From CAZJHX01 sp964545715 (GTDB lineage: Bacteria; Myxococcota_A; UBA9042; GCA-2863065), in assembly GCA_964545715.1 (NCBI GenBank), contig CAZJHX010000041.1, positions 1 to 64,000 of the forward strand: a stretch of DNA of 64,000 nucleotides, read 5' to 3'. Position 1 is the stretch's first letter. The number at the start of each line of letters is the position of its first letter. Both the position numbers and the translations under genes were made by a program. This document shows, piece by piece, positions 1 through 8,157 of the stretch. The notes beneath the pieces were generated by a model. It had not been told where the DNA came from. It saw only the letters and a program-made list of their open reading frames with translations, and did no database searches.

Positions 1-141
1 GTCGGTGTCGGTGTCGGTGTCGGTGTCGCCGGTCGTACCGGTGCCGGTATCGGTGGTCGGCGGCGCTACAGGATCGTCGTCGCCGCAGCCCAGCGCCCAC
101 ATCATGGATGTCGCCGCCAAAATCACCCAATAAGCTCTCAT
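1..141 (-). CDS. Partial lipoprotein with Asp-Thr stalk (5' end only)
   Basis: The first 47 codons of a leftward gene, open to the window edge. It starts with ATG (139-141) behind a good Shine-Dalgarno (GGGAGG, about 5 nt upstream). The product begins with a hydrophobic signal ending in a lipobox (A-L-G-C, Cys19), then G-D-D-D-P and a Thr/Asp-rich stretch ending in repeated D-T. The giant lipoprotein gene on the other side of the intergenic region starts the same way: lipobox, G-D-D, Pro, then T-D-T-G repeats. The two are probably paralogues sharing an intergenic control region. By analogy the missing part may be another cysteine-rich extracellular repeat protein, but that is inference. The DNA at the left edge is a (GTCGGT)n hexamer repeat. 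Confidence 0.75.
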   Translation of the reverse strand, partial: MRAYWVILAATSMMWALGCGDDDPVAPPTTDTGTGTTGDTDTDTDTD

Positions 142-181
142 GTCCGCCTCCCGCCCTGCCGTTGTCACGTCCCGAGGACCC

Positions 182-210
182 ATTGTTGGATTCCATGGAT
201 ACCGTGTCAA
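182..210 (-). promoter_or_regulatory. Likely sigma-70-type promoter for the leftward lipoprotein gene
   Basis: On the minus strand a perfect TTGACA (205-210) is followed, after 17 nt, by AACAAT (182-187, 4 of 6 matches to TATAAT). Transcription would start near 175, leaving a leader of about 35 nt that carries the Shine-Dalgarno of the gene starting at 141. The rest of the 142-370 intergenic region shows a TATAGAT at 224-230 that could be a rightward -10 for the giant gene, but I find no convincing -35 for it. Confidence 0.5.
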
Positions 211-370
211 CTCGCCGACCTCTTATAGATGGTGCTCAAAACGTGTGCGTTGTTTGCTTAGCGTCAGAGCGTTCTGCTAGGGTTCCCCGGTGGGTTAGCG
301 GGCTGTTCTGCTGGTTGGTTTCAAACAATTCTGGGTGAAATGCCAGGGGCGCTACTGAGGGGAGGTGCTC

Positions 371-3300
371 GTGGGTGATCTCACGACTGCTTTTTCAGTT
401 GCACGTGCCGTACGTGCGCTTTTTGTTTCGTTTGTTGTTGGTTTCGCGTTCTTCGCCCTGAGCGGGTGTGGTGACGACGAGCCGCCGCCGATTGTGCCGG
501 TGCCCGACGAGGGCACGACGGACACCGGAGACGATGACGCCGATACCGGGGTAACCGGCGACGCCGACGTGGACGACGACACCACTGATACCGGGCCGGA
601 CACCACCGACACCGGGCCGGACACCACCGACACCGGGCCGGATACCACCGACACCGGACCGGACACCACCGACACAGACACCGGCACCGATACCGGGACG
701 ACGGGCACCGACACCGGCCCGGATACCGGCGATGGCCCGTGCCAGGAAGACGAAGACTGCTTTGAAGGCGATCCATGCACGATCGACAAGTGCTTCAACG
801 AGCAGTGCTTCCACAGCCCCGTTCCGGGTTGCGAGTCCTGCACGCTGGACGCCGAGGCCGACGTCACCCAATCCGAATGCGGCGGCGCCAACTCCTGCAA
901 CATCGCCAGCTGCGCCGAGACCACGCCCGGCCCGGGCGCCGAAGAAGAGAAAGGCCAGTGCGAGTACACCGCCAAGACCTGCTTCGACGGCAACCCGTGC
1001 ACTGCGGACGACTGCGCCGACGACACCGGCTGCGTCTTCACCTGGCTCGACCCGCTCCAGTGCTCCCTGTGCGGTCAGAAATACGGCCCGACCGCCGCGG
1101 ATCCCGAAGCCCCGACCGCGCCCCAGACGCCCGGCGAGGCCGACACCCACTGCGACAGCCTCTTTAACTGCAACACCGGCGCCTGCGACTATCTGAACAA
1201 CAAGTGCATCTTCACGCCCGGCGACTTCGACGACCAGGACGACTGCACCGTCGACTTCTGCGACGAGACCGACGGCGTCCAGCACGTGCTGCTCAACGAC
1301 GGCCTGGACTGCGGTCCCTGCTTCGACAACGACGATCCCGAGGCTGTCTGTGCCAAGGACAACACCGTGTCCTGCGTCTTTACGTCCTGCAACAACGTCT
1401 CGGGTAAGTGCGAGAAGGACCTGAAGCAGCTTTGCGACGACGAGAACTCGTGCACACTGGACTACTGTGACACGGACACCGGCGAGTGCATCCACCAGAC
1501 CAACTACGACCTGGTGGGTTGCGACGAAGAGCCGCCGCCCAAGAAGTGCAACCCCAACCTGGGCGACTGCGAGGACGACAACCTCTGCACCATCGACTTC
1601 TGCGACACGTCCGTGCTGCCTCCGCCCGATCCCGACGGCACCGAGTGGGCCGGCATCTGCGTCAACCAGCTGCTCGACTGCGGCGGCGGCGCCAATCAGT
1701 GCGAGGAGGGCTCCTGCGACGCTGATCCGACCTCCATCTCCTACGGTAAGTGCATTTACGCGGCTAAGAACTGCGACGACGAGGACCCCTGCACGGACGA
1801 CAGCTGCAACAAGTTTGCCGGCTGCGAGCACTCGGACAAAAACTGCGACGACAAGAACGACTCCACGTTTGACTACTGCGACCAGGATCCGGACTCGCCG
1901 TCCTACGGCCAGTGCGTGATCGTGCCGCTGGACTGCGACGACAAGGATGAGTGCACCAAAGACGTGTTGGTGATCCCCGACGAGGGCGACCCCTACTGCG
2001 TCAGCACGCAGATCGACTGCGCCGACGGCAACCCCTGCACCGAGGACGATTGCACCGCACTGGACGGCTGCACCTACAAGTTCCAGGTCTGCAACGACGG
2101 CGACCAGTGCACCACCGACCAGTGTGATCCGCAGAAGGGCTGCGTCTTCCAGGCCACGGACTGCGACGACGGTACCGAGTGCACCATCGACAAATGTGAC
2201 TCCTCCGATGGGTCATGCTCCTACAAGGCGCTGAACTGCGGCGACGGCGACCAGTGCACCACTGACTCCTGCAGCAGCGAGGACGGCTGCGACCACGTGC
2301 TGGTCGAGTGCGACGTCTGCGCCAGCGGCGTCACCGACGTCTGGTGCGGCGACGTGGCGGACATCCCCGAGGGCAAGTTCCCGCCCAACTGCTTCCAGGC
2401 CAGCTGCAGCGGCTCCGCTGGTTGCTCGTTCATCAACACCTGCTTCGTCTGCACCGGCGACGGCGAGTGCGACGACAGCAACATCTGTACGATCGACTTC
2501 TGCGCCATCCCCGAGGGCAAAACCAAAGGCGTGTGCCAGGCCAACCCCAAGAACTGCGACGACGAAGACGTCTGCACCGACAACGAGTGCAACCCCAACA
2601 CCGGCGACTGCGCCAACCCGCCCAAAGACTGCGCCGACGAGGACCCGTGCTCCATCGACAGCTGCCTGTCCAACGTGGCCGGCGGCTGCGTCCACACGAC
2701 CAACCTCTGCAGCGACGACGACGAGTGCACCGACGACAAGTGCAACCCGGAGACGGGCAACTGCCAGCACTTCAACTCGCAGTGCGACGACACAAACCCG
2801 TGCACCATCGACACCTGTACGGCGGGCGGTGGCTGCGTCTTCAAGCCGCTGCAGTGCGACGACGGCAACACCTGCACCGACTCGTCCTGCGACCCGGCCC
2901 TGGGCGGCTGCGTCCACAAGCCGATCGACTGCTCCGACGGCAACCCGTGCTCGCTCGACGCGTGCGACACCCTGGGCGGCTGCTTCAACCCCGCCAAGGA
3001 CTGCGACGACTTCAACCCGTGCACGATCGACAAATGCAACCCGATCTCCGGCGCCTGCATCAACACCCCGATCTTCTGTGACGACAACAACCTCTGCACG
3101 ACGGATGTGTGCACGGACGGCGCCTGCGTCTTCGGTCCCAAGGACTGCAACGACGCCAACGCCTGCACCGAGGACAGCTGCAACGGCGTCAACGGCGCGT
3201 GCATCAACAACAAGATCACGTGCACCGACGGCGACACCTGCACCATCGATGGCTGCAACAAGGACTTCCCCGGCGACAACGGCTGCTTCTTCAACCAGGT

Positions 3301-6300
3301 CGACTGTGCCGACGGCGACGTCTGCACCGAGGATCTCTGCGTCCAGGGCAGCGGCTGCACCAACAAGTTCAAGAAGGACAACCACCCCAGCTGCTCGGGC
3401 TGCTGCGACGACGTCAACGATCCGTCCTGTTACTTCCTGACCCTGTGCGAAGACAACAACGCCTGCTCCGAGCTCGGCTGCGACTTCGACACCGGCGAGT
3501 GCCAGTACGTCTTTAAAGAGTGCTCCGACGACGACGTCTGCACGGACGACATCTGCAACCCCAACACGGGCGACTGCGGCTTTACACCCAAGAACTGCAA
3601 CGACGGCAACGCCTGCACGGTGGACTCGTGCGACGTGGACGGCGCCTGCCAGTACGCACCGAAGGACTGCTCCGACGGCGACGCCTGCACCGACGACTCC
3701 TGCAACGAGGAGACCGGCTCCTGCTCCAGCGTTCCGACGGACTGCGAAGACGGTGACAAGTGCACCGACGACAAATGCTCGCCCGGCACCGGCTGTGTCT
3801 CGACCGTCAAGACCTGCAACGACAACAGCGCCTGCACCGTGGGTACCTGCAACCAGGGCACCGGCCTCTGCGGCCAGGAGCCGATCGAGTGCGAGGACGA
3901 TAAGCCCTGCACCGCCAACCTGTGCAACCCGCAGGCCGGCTGCTACTTCCCGCCGGACAGCTGCAACGACAACGACGGCTGCACCATCGACAGCTGCGAC
4001 CCGGTCGAGGGCTGCCAGTACCAGCTGAAGCCGTGCGAGGACAACAACGCCTGCTCGGTCAACGCCTGTGACTCCGCCACCGGCAACTGCCAGTTCCCGC
4101 CCAAGGACTGCGATGACGGCAACGCCTGCACCGACGACACCTGCATCAACCCGGACGGCGCCGGCGACTGTGTCAACGCGACCGTCGATTGCGACGACGG
4201 CGACATCTGCACCGACGACACCTGCAACGAGGGCTCGGGCTGTGTCTTCAACCAGGCCGACTGCGACGACGGCATCGCCGGGACCCTGGACTTCTGCCAG
4301 GCGGGCGTCGGCTGCGTGAACCAACCGCAGGCGGGCATTTGCCTGAACGACGACGTGTGCAACGACAGCAACCTGTGCACTACCGACGTCTGCAACCTGG
4401 CGACCAATAAGTGCGAGTACACGTCCACCCAATGCGACGACGGCAAGCCGTGCACGGTGGACTTCTGCAACCTCTTGACCGGCGCGTGCGACACCAAGGC
4501 CAAGGACTGCAGCGACGGCAGCCTGTGCACCACCGACGCCTGCGACGCCGCGACCGGCGACTGCAAAAACATCAGCCTCTTGTGCGACGACGGCGTGCCG
4601 TGCACCGACAACATCTGCGACCCGGCTCTGGGCTCATGCTCCTTCCCGGCCAAGGCCTGTGCGGATGAGGGCGGCGATGACCTCTGCACCCAGAACCTCT
4701 GCGCCCAGGGCACAGGCGAGTGCAGCAACCCGCCCGTCGCATGCGACGACCAGAACCCGTGCACCGACGACTCCTGCGACCCGGTCACCGGCCTGTGTCA
4801 GTTTACGCCGAAAGACTGCAACGACGACGACGCGTGCACCATCGACGCGTGCGAGCCTGGCAGCGGCGACTGCAACTACGCCCCCAACCCGTGCGAGGAC
4901 TTTGACCTCTGTACGCTGGACAGCTGCGATAAGGAGACCGGCTGCGACAACCCGGTCATCACCTGCGACGACGGGCTGAAGTGCACCAACGATATCTGCA
5001 ACCCGGCCAACGGCAACTGCGCCAACAACGAGATCCAGTGCCCCTCGGACGGCGACTCCTGCACCAAGGACGCCTGCGACGAGGACACCGGCCAGTGCAC
5101 GTCGACCAACGCCTGCGACGACTCAGACCCGTGCTCGACCGACACCTGCAACAGCGCCGACGGCGAGTGCAGCTACGCGCCCAAGTGCGATGACGACAAC
5201 GTGTGCACCATCGACACCTGCGGCACCGCGGGCAACTGCGACTACGTCAACACCTGCAACGACAACAACCCGTGTACCAACGACACGTGCGGCGCCAACG
5301 GTTGTGAGAACCCGTGGGACACCTCGATCCCCGGTTGCGACCTGACCACCGTGCCGTGCAAGCAGGACGGTACGTGCACCGCGCTCGTCACCGCCGAGAA
5401 CGGCCAGATCGACTACTGCGCGGGCGTTTTTTTTATTATTACTACGGAGTTCTGCGAGATCAACACGCCCGATTGCGACGACGACAACAAGTGCACGTTC
5501 GACAAGTGCATCAATCTGGCCGTCAGCTTTAATTGCACGCACGACACCAAGGACTGCAGCGACGGTGACCTGTGCACCGACGACGTGTGCGATCTGGGCA
5601 CCGGCGATTGCTCCAACGGCGCCAAAATCTGCGATGACAACACGCTGTGCACCGCCGACAGCTGCGACCCGACCACGGGTGTGTGCGAGTTTGCGCCCAA
5701 GAGCTGTGACGACGGCGACCCCTGTACGCTCAACATCTGCGCCATCACCACCGGCGAGTGCGACAACAAGCCCAAGAACTGCGACGACGAGGACGTCTGT
5801 ACCACCGACACGTGTGACGCGGTCACCGGCGACTGCGTCAACGCTCCGACCTGCAACGACGGCAACAACTGCACCGACGATATCTGCGACGCGCTGGGCG
5901 GCTGCACGTTCCAGGACAAAGACTGCGCCGACGCGGACACGTGCACCAACGACTCCTGCGACGCGGTCACGGGCGAGTGCGTCAACGAGGTCGAGACCTG
6001 CGACGACGGCGACCCCTGCACGCTCGGCCTGTGCAACCCGGCCAACGGCGCCTGCAGCTACACCAACAACCCCTGCGATGACGACGACAAATGCACCGCG
6101 GACGGCTGCACCCAGGCCGACGGCTGCACGAACGTGGCCGTGCTCTGCGACGACGGCAACCAGTGCACCTCGGGCGAGTGCAACGCGGCGGACGGCCAAT
6201 GCATCTTTACCAAGATCGGCTGCGACGACGGCGAGCCGTGCACCCAGGACCTGTGCACCCCCGGCGTCGGCTGCGAGAGCACCCCGCTGGACTGCGAGGA

Positions 6301-8044
6301 CGGCAACCCGTGCACCATCAACAAGTGCGACGCTGAAATCGGCGGCTGCGTCGACACGCTCAAGGCCTGCGACGACTCCATCGCCTGCACCGATGACAGC
6401 TGTGACTCACTGACCGGCGACTGCATCAACGTGGCCAAGGACTGCAACGACAACGACGCGTGCACCGACAACCAATGTGACATCGGCACCGGCGACTGCG
6501 AGTTCCCCGACAAGGTCTGCGACGACGCCAACCAGTGCACCAACGACTCCTGCAACCCGGTGACGGGCTGCCTGTTCGAGTTGATCGTGTGCGAGGACGG
6601 CGAGGCCTGCACCGTCGACACCTGCGACACATCGACCGGCTGCAAGTTTACGACCCTGGACTGCAACGACTCCAACGCGTGCACCACCGACAAGTGCACC
6701 GCCGAGGGCGAGTGCGAGTACACCGACGTCACCTGCTTCGACGACAACATCTGCACCAACGACAGCTGCCACATCACGCTGGGCTGCGTCTTTGAGCCCA
6801 AGTGCGACGATAAGAACGTCTGCACCGTGGACTCCTGCGCCGGGGACGGCTCCTGCAGCTACACCGACCTGGTCTGCAAGGACGGCAACAACTGCACGAT
6901 CGACCTGTGCGACGCCACCGACGGGTGCAACTATCCGGCGCTGTGCAACGACGGCACACCGTGCACCCAGGACTTCTGCAACCCGAACACCGACCCGGGC
7001 ACCTGCTCCTTCTTCGAGAAGAACTGCGACGACGGCAGCCCGTGCACCATCGACAGCTGTGACTTCGAGGACGGCACCTGCCTGCACAGCCTGTTTGACT
7101 GCGATGACGGCGACACGTGTACGGACGGCGTGTGCGTTGACGGCGGCGGCGGCACCTGCGACTTCCTGAACGCCTGCGACGACAGCAACCCGTGCACGAC
7201 GGACACCTGTGACCCGGTGACCAAAGAGTGCTCCAACGCGCTGATCAGCTGCGACGACGGCAACGCGTGCAGCGAGGATCTCTGCAACGCTCTCACCGGC
7301 GCCTGCTTCTTCATCCCGGTCGACTGCAACGACGACAACAAGTGCACGACCGACGGCTGCGACACCGACACCGGCTGTCTCAACGTCAGTACCGCCGCCG
7401 AGTGCAGCGACGACAACTTCTGCACGGTCGACTTCTGCGACCCGGTCAAGGGCTGCATCTTCACGCCCATCGCCAGCTGCGAGGTCGAGTGTCCCGCCGC
7501 CGGTGACGACGCCTTCTGCAACGACGGCAACGCCTGTACGGTCGGCAAGTGCCTGGCCAGCGCCGGCTCCACGACGGGCTTCGCCTGTACCTTCAACCCG
7601 CTGGATTGCGACGACGGTGACAAGTGCACCCAGAACGACTGCAAGTCCACCATCGGCTGCGTCTTCCCGGCGGTCGACTGCGAGGACGGCAACCAGTGCA
7701 CGCTGGACAACTGCAACGGCGCGACCGGCGGCTGCGCCAGCGTGGCCAACCCGTGCGACGATCAGAACGCGTGTACGACCGACCAATGCGACAGCCAGAC
7801 CGGCTGCTCTCACATCTACGCCTGCAACGACGCCAACGCCTGCACCATCGACACCTGTGACACGGTGGTCGGCTGCGCCAACACGCCCAAGGACTGCTCG
7901 GACGGCGAGAACTGCACGCTGGACGAGTGCGACAAGGGCAACGGCGTGTGCTCCAACCCGCCCGACCCGTGCGTCGACGGCAACGACTGCACCGAGGACG
8001 GCTTCTCCGAGGAGGAGGCCGGCTGCATCTTCCTGCCGCTGTAG
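371..8044 (+). CDS. Giant cysteine-rich repeat lipoprotein, N-terminal half
   Basis: I chose GTG at 371, because the strong Shine-Dalgarno GAGGGGAG (357-364) abuts the upstream GTG at 365 and sits 6 nt from 371. That gives 2,557 residues. Residues 10-33 are a signal peptide with lipobox A-L-S-G-C (Cys33). Next comes an acidic Thr/Asp/Gly/Pro stalk with TTDTGPD heptads. From about residue 120 to the end the protein is tandem units of about 24 residues with the pattern C-D-D-G-N-x-C-T-x-D-x-C-D...G-x-C. This spacing matches the Dictyostelium CTDC repeat of matrix proteins such as EcmA. Likely role: a long, disulfide-rigid, cell-surface-anchored fibre or matrix/adhesion protein (inference). The TAG at 8042 is suspect: the repeat spacing continues in frame past it to the scaffold gap, so this is probably one gene with the 8158-16494 segment. 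Confidence 0.85.
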   Translation: MGDLTTAFSVARAVRALFVSFVVGFAFFALSGCGDDEPPPIVPVPDEGTTDTGDDDADTGVTGDADVDDDTTDTGPDTTDTGPDTTDTGPDTTDTGPDTTDTDTGTDTGTTGTDTGPDTGDGPCQEDEDCFEGDPCTIDKCFNEQCFHSPVPGCESCTLDAEADVTQSECGGANSCNIASCAETTPGPGAEEEKGQCEYTAKTCFDGNPCTADDCADDTGCVFTWLDPLQCSLCGQKYGPTAADPEAPTAPQTPGEADTHCDSLFNCNTGACDYLNNKCIFTPGDFDDQDDCTVDFCDETDGVQHVLLNDGLDCGPCFDNDDPEAVCAKDNTVSCVFTSCNNVSGKCEKDLKQLCDDENSCTLDYCDTDTGECIHQTNYDLVGCDEEPPPKKCNPNLGDCEDDNLCTIDFCDTSVLPPPDPDGTEWAGICVNQLLDCGGGANQCEEGSCDADPTSISYGKCIYAAKNCDDEDPCTDDSCNKFAGCEHSDKNCDDKNDSTFDYCDQDPDSPSYGQCVIVPLDCDDKDECTKDVLVIPDEGDPYCVSTQIDCADGNPCTEDDCTALDGCTYKFQVCNDGDQCTTDQCDPQKGCVFQATDCDDGTECTIDKCDSSDGSCSYKALNCGDGDQCTTDSCSSEDGCDHVLVECDVCASGVTDVWCGDVADIPEGKFPPNCFQASCSGSAGCSFINTCFVCTGDGECDDSNICTIDFCAIPEGKTKGVCQANPKNCDDEDVCTDNECNPNTGDCANPPKDCADEDPCSIDSCLSNVAGGCVHTTNLCSDDDECTDDKCNPETGNCQHFNSQCDDTNPCTIDTCTAGGGCVFKPLQCDDGNTCTDSSCDPALGGCVHKPIDCSDGNPCSLDACDTLGGCFNPAKDCDDFNPCTIDKCNPISGACINTPIFCDDNNLCTTDVCTDGACVFGPKDCNDANACTEDSCNGVNGACINNKITCTDGDTCTIDGCNKDFPGDNGCFFNQVDCADGDVCTEDLCVQGSGCTNKFKKDNHPSCSGCCDDVNDPSCYFLTLCEDNNACSELGCDFDTGECQYVFKECSDDDVCTDDICNPNTGDCGFTPKNCNDGNACTVDSCDVDGACQYAPKDCSDGDACTDDSCNEETGSCSSVPTDCEDGDKCTDDKCSPGTGCVSTVKTCNDNSACTVGTCNQGTGLCGQEPIECEDDKPCTANLCNPQAGCYFPPDSCNDNDGCTIDSCDPVEGCQYQLKPCEDNNACSVNACDSATGNCQFPPKDCDDGNACTDDTCINPDGAGDCVNATVDCDDGDICTDDTCNEGSGCVFNQADCDDGIAGTLDFCQAGVGCVNQPQAGICLNDDVCNDSNLCTTDVCNLATNKCEYTSTQCDDGKPCTVDFCNLLTGACDTKAKDCSDGSLCTTDACDAATGDCKNISLLCDDGVPCTDNICDPALGSCSFPAKACADEGGDDLCTQNLCAQGTGECSNPPVACDDQNPCTDDSCDPVTGLCQFTPKDCNDDDACTIDACEPGSGDCNYAPNPCEDFDLCTLDSCDKETGCDNPVITCDDGLKCTNDICNPANGNCANNEIQCPSDGDSCTKDACDEDTGQCTSTNACDDSDPCSTDTCNSADGECSYAPKCDDDNVCTIDTCGTAGNCDYVNTCNDNNPCTNDTCGANGCENPWDTSIPGCDLTTVPCKQDGTCTALVTAENGQIDYCAGVFFIITTEFCEINTPDCDDDNKCTFDKCINLAVSFNCTHDTKDCSDGDLCTDDVCDLGTGDCSNGAKICDDNTLCTADSCDPTTGVCEFAPKSCDDGDPCTLNICAITTGECDNKPKNCDDEDVCTTDTCDAVTGDCVNAPTCNDGNNCTDDICDALGGCTFQDKDCADADTCTNDSCDAVTGECVNEVETCDDGDPCTLGLCNPANGACSYTNNPCDDDDKCTADGCTQADGCTNVAVLCDDGNQCTSGECNAADGQCIFTKIGCDDGEPCTQDLCTPGVGCESTPLDCEDGNPCTINKCDAEIGGCVDTLKACDDSIACTDDSCDSLTGDCINVAKDCNDNDACTDNQCDIGTGDCEFPDKVCDDANQCTNDSCNPVTGCLFELIVCEDGEACTVDTCDTSTGCKFTTLDCNDSNACTTDKCTAEGECEYTDVTCFDDNICTNDSCHITLGCVFEPKCDDKNVCTVDSCAGDGSCSYTDLVCKDGNNCTIDLCDATDGCNYPALCNDGTPCTQDFCNPNTDPGTCSFFEKNCDDGSPCTIDSCDFEDGTCLHSLFDCDDGDTCTDGVCVDGGGGTCDFLNACDDSNPCTTDTCDPVTKECSNALISCDDGNACSEDLCNALTGACFFIPVDCNDDNKCTTDGCDTDTGCLNVSTAAECSDDNFCTVDFCDPVKGCIFTPIASCEVECPAAGDDAFCNDGNACTVGKCLASAGSTTGFACTFNPLDCDDGDKCTQNDCKSTIGCVFPAVDCEDGNQCTLDNCNGATGGCASVANPCDDQNACTTDQCDSQTGCSHIYACNDANACTIDTCDTVVGCANTPKDCSDGENCTLDECDKGNGVCSNPPDPCVDGNDCTEDGFSEEEAGCIFLPL
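578..676 (+). repeat. 21-bp tandem repeat encoding the TTDTGPD stalk
   Basis: Four full copies and one partial copy of a 21-bp unit begin at 578, 599, 620, 641 and 662. They are in frame and encode D-T-T-D-T-G-P. Copies differ only by synonymous changes (GAC/GAT, ACC/ACT, GGG/GGA). Such an array can change copy number without breaking the frame, and so alter the length of the stalk that lifts the cysteine repeats off the membrane. Confidence 0.9.
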
Positions 8045-8100
8045 ACCGCCCAGTTCGTCTGCGCCGACGCCGCCCCCTGCCCCATCGCCCGCTGCGACGC

Positions 8101-8110
8101 NNNNNNNNNN
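8101..8110. other. Scaffold gap (10 N) inside the giant repeat gene
   Basis: Ten Ns, a typical default gap size rather than a measured one, lie between two segments that both code for the same cysteine repeat. The true gap length, and so the frame relation of the two halves, is unknown. The cause is plausibly assembly failure in repetitive DNA. Confidence 0.95.
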
Positions 8111-8157
8111 ACGCCATCTTGGCGTGACTGGAGTCCCCCCGTGGCACCTTCGCATCT
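8111..8157 (+). other. Probable degraded Illumina index-adapter sequence (artefact)
   Basis: Immediately after the Ns, 8124-8134 reads GTGACTGGAGT, the first 11 bases of the TruSeq read-2/index adapter as I remember it. The next 23 bases match the rest of the adapter at about 13 positions, including the 3' end ATCT. The 13 bases before fit the P7 tail followed by a 6-nt index slot. Most mismatches are changes to C. The cysteine-repeat reading frame resumes at 8158, exactly where an insert would begin. The in-frame TGA at 8125-8127 is therefore likely not biological. Confidence 0.75.

Noticed and set aside
108..338. Small plus-strand frame in the divergent promoter region
   Set aside because: Starts inside the leftward lipoprotein gene, has no Shine-Dalgarno and no recognisable product.
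2213..4432. 739-codon open frame on the minus strand inside the giant gene
   Set aside because: Shadow of the repeat: TGC/GAC/ACC codons give Val/Ala/Gly-rich frames on the other strand without stops. No Shine-Dalgarno, signal or family motif.
6407..8155. Antisense frame running through the N gap
   Set aside because: Crosses undefined bases and has no motifs; the sense repeat explains the region.
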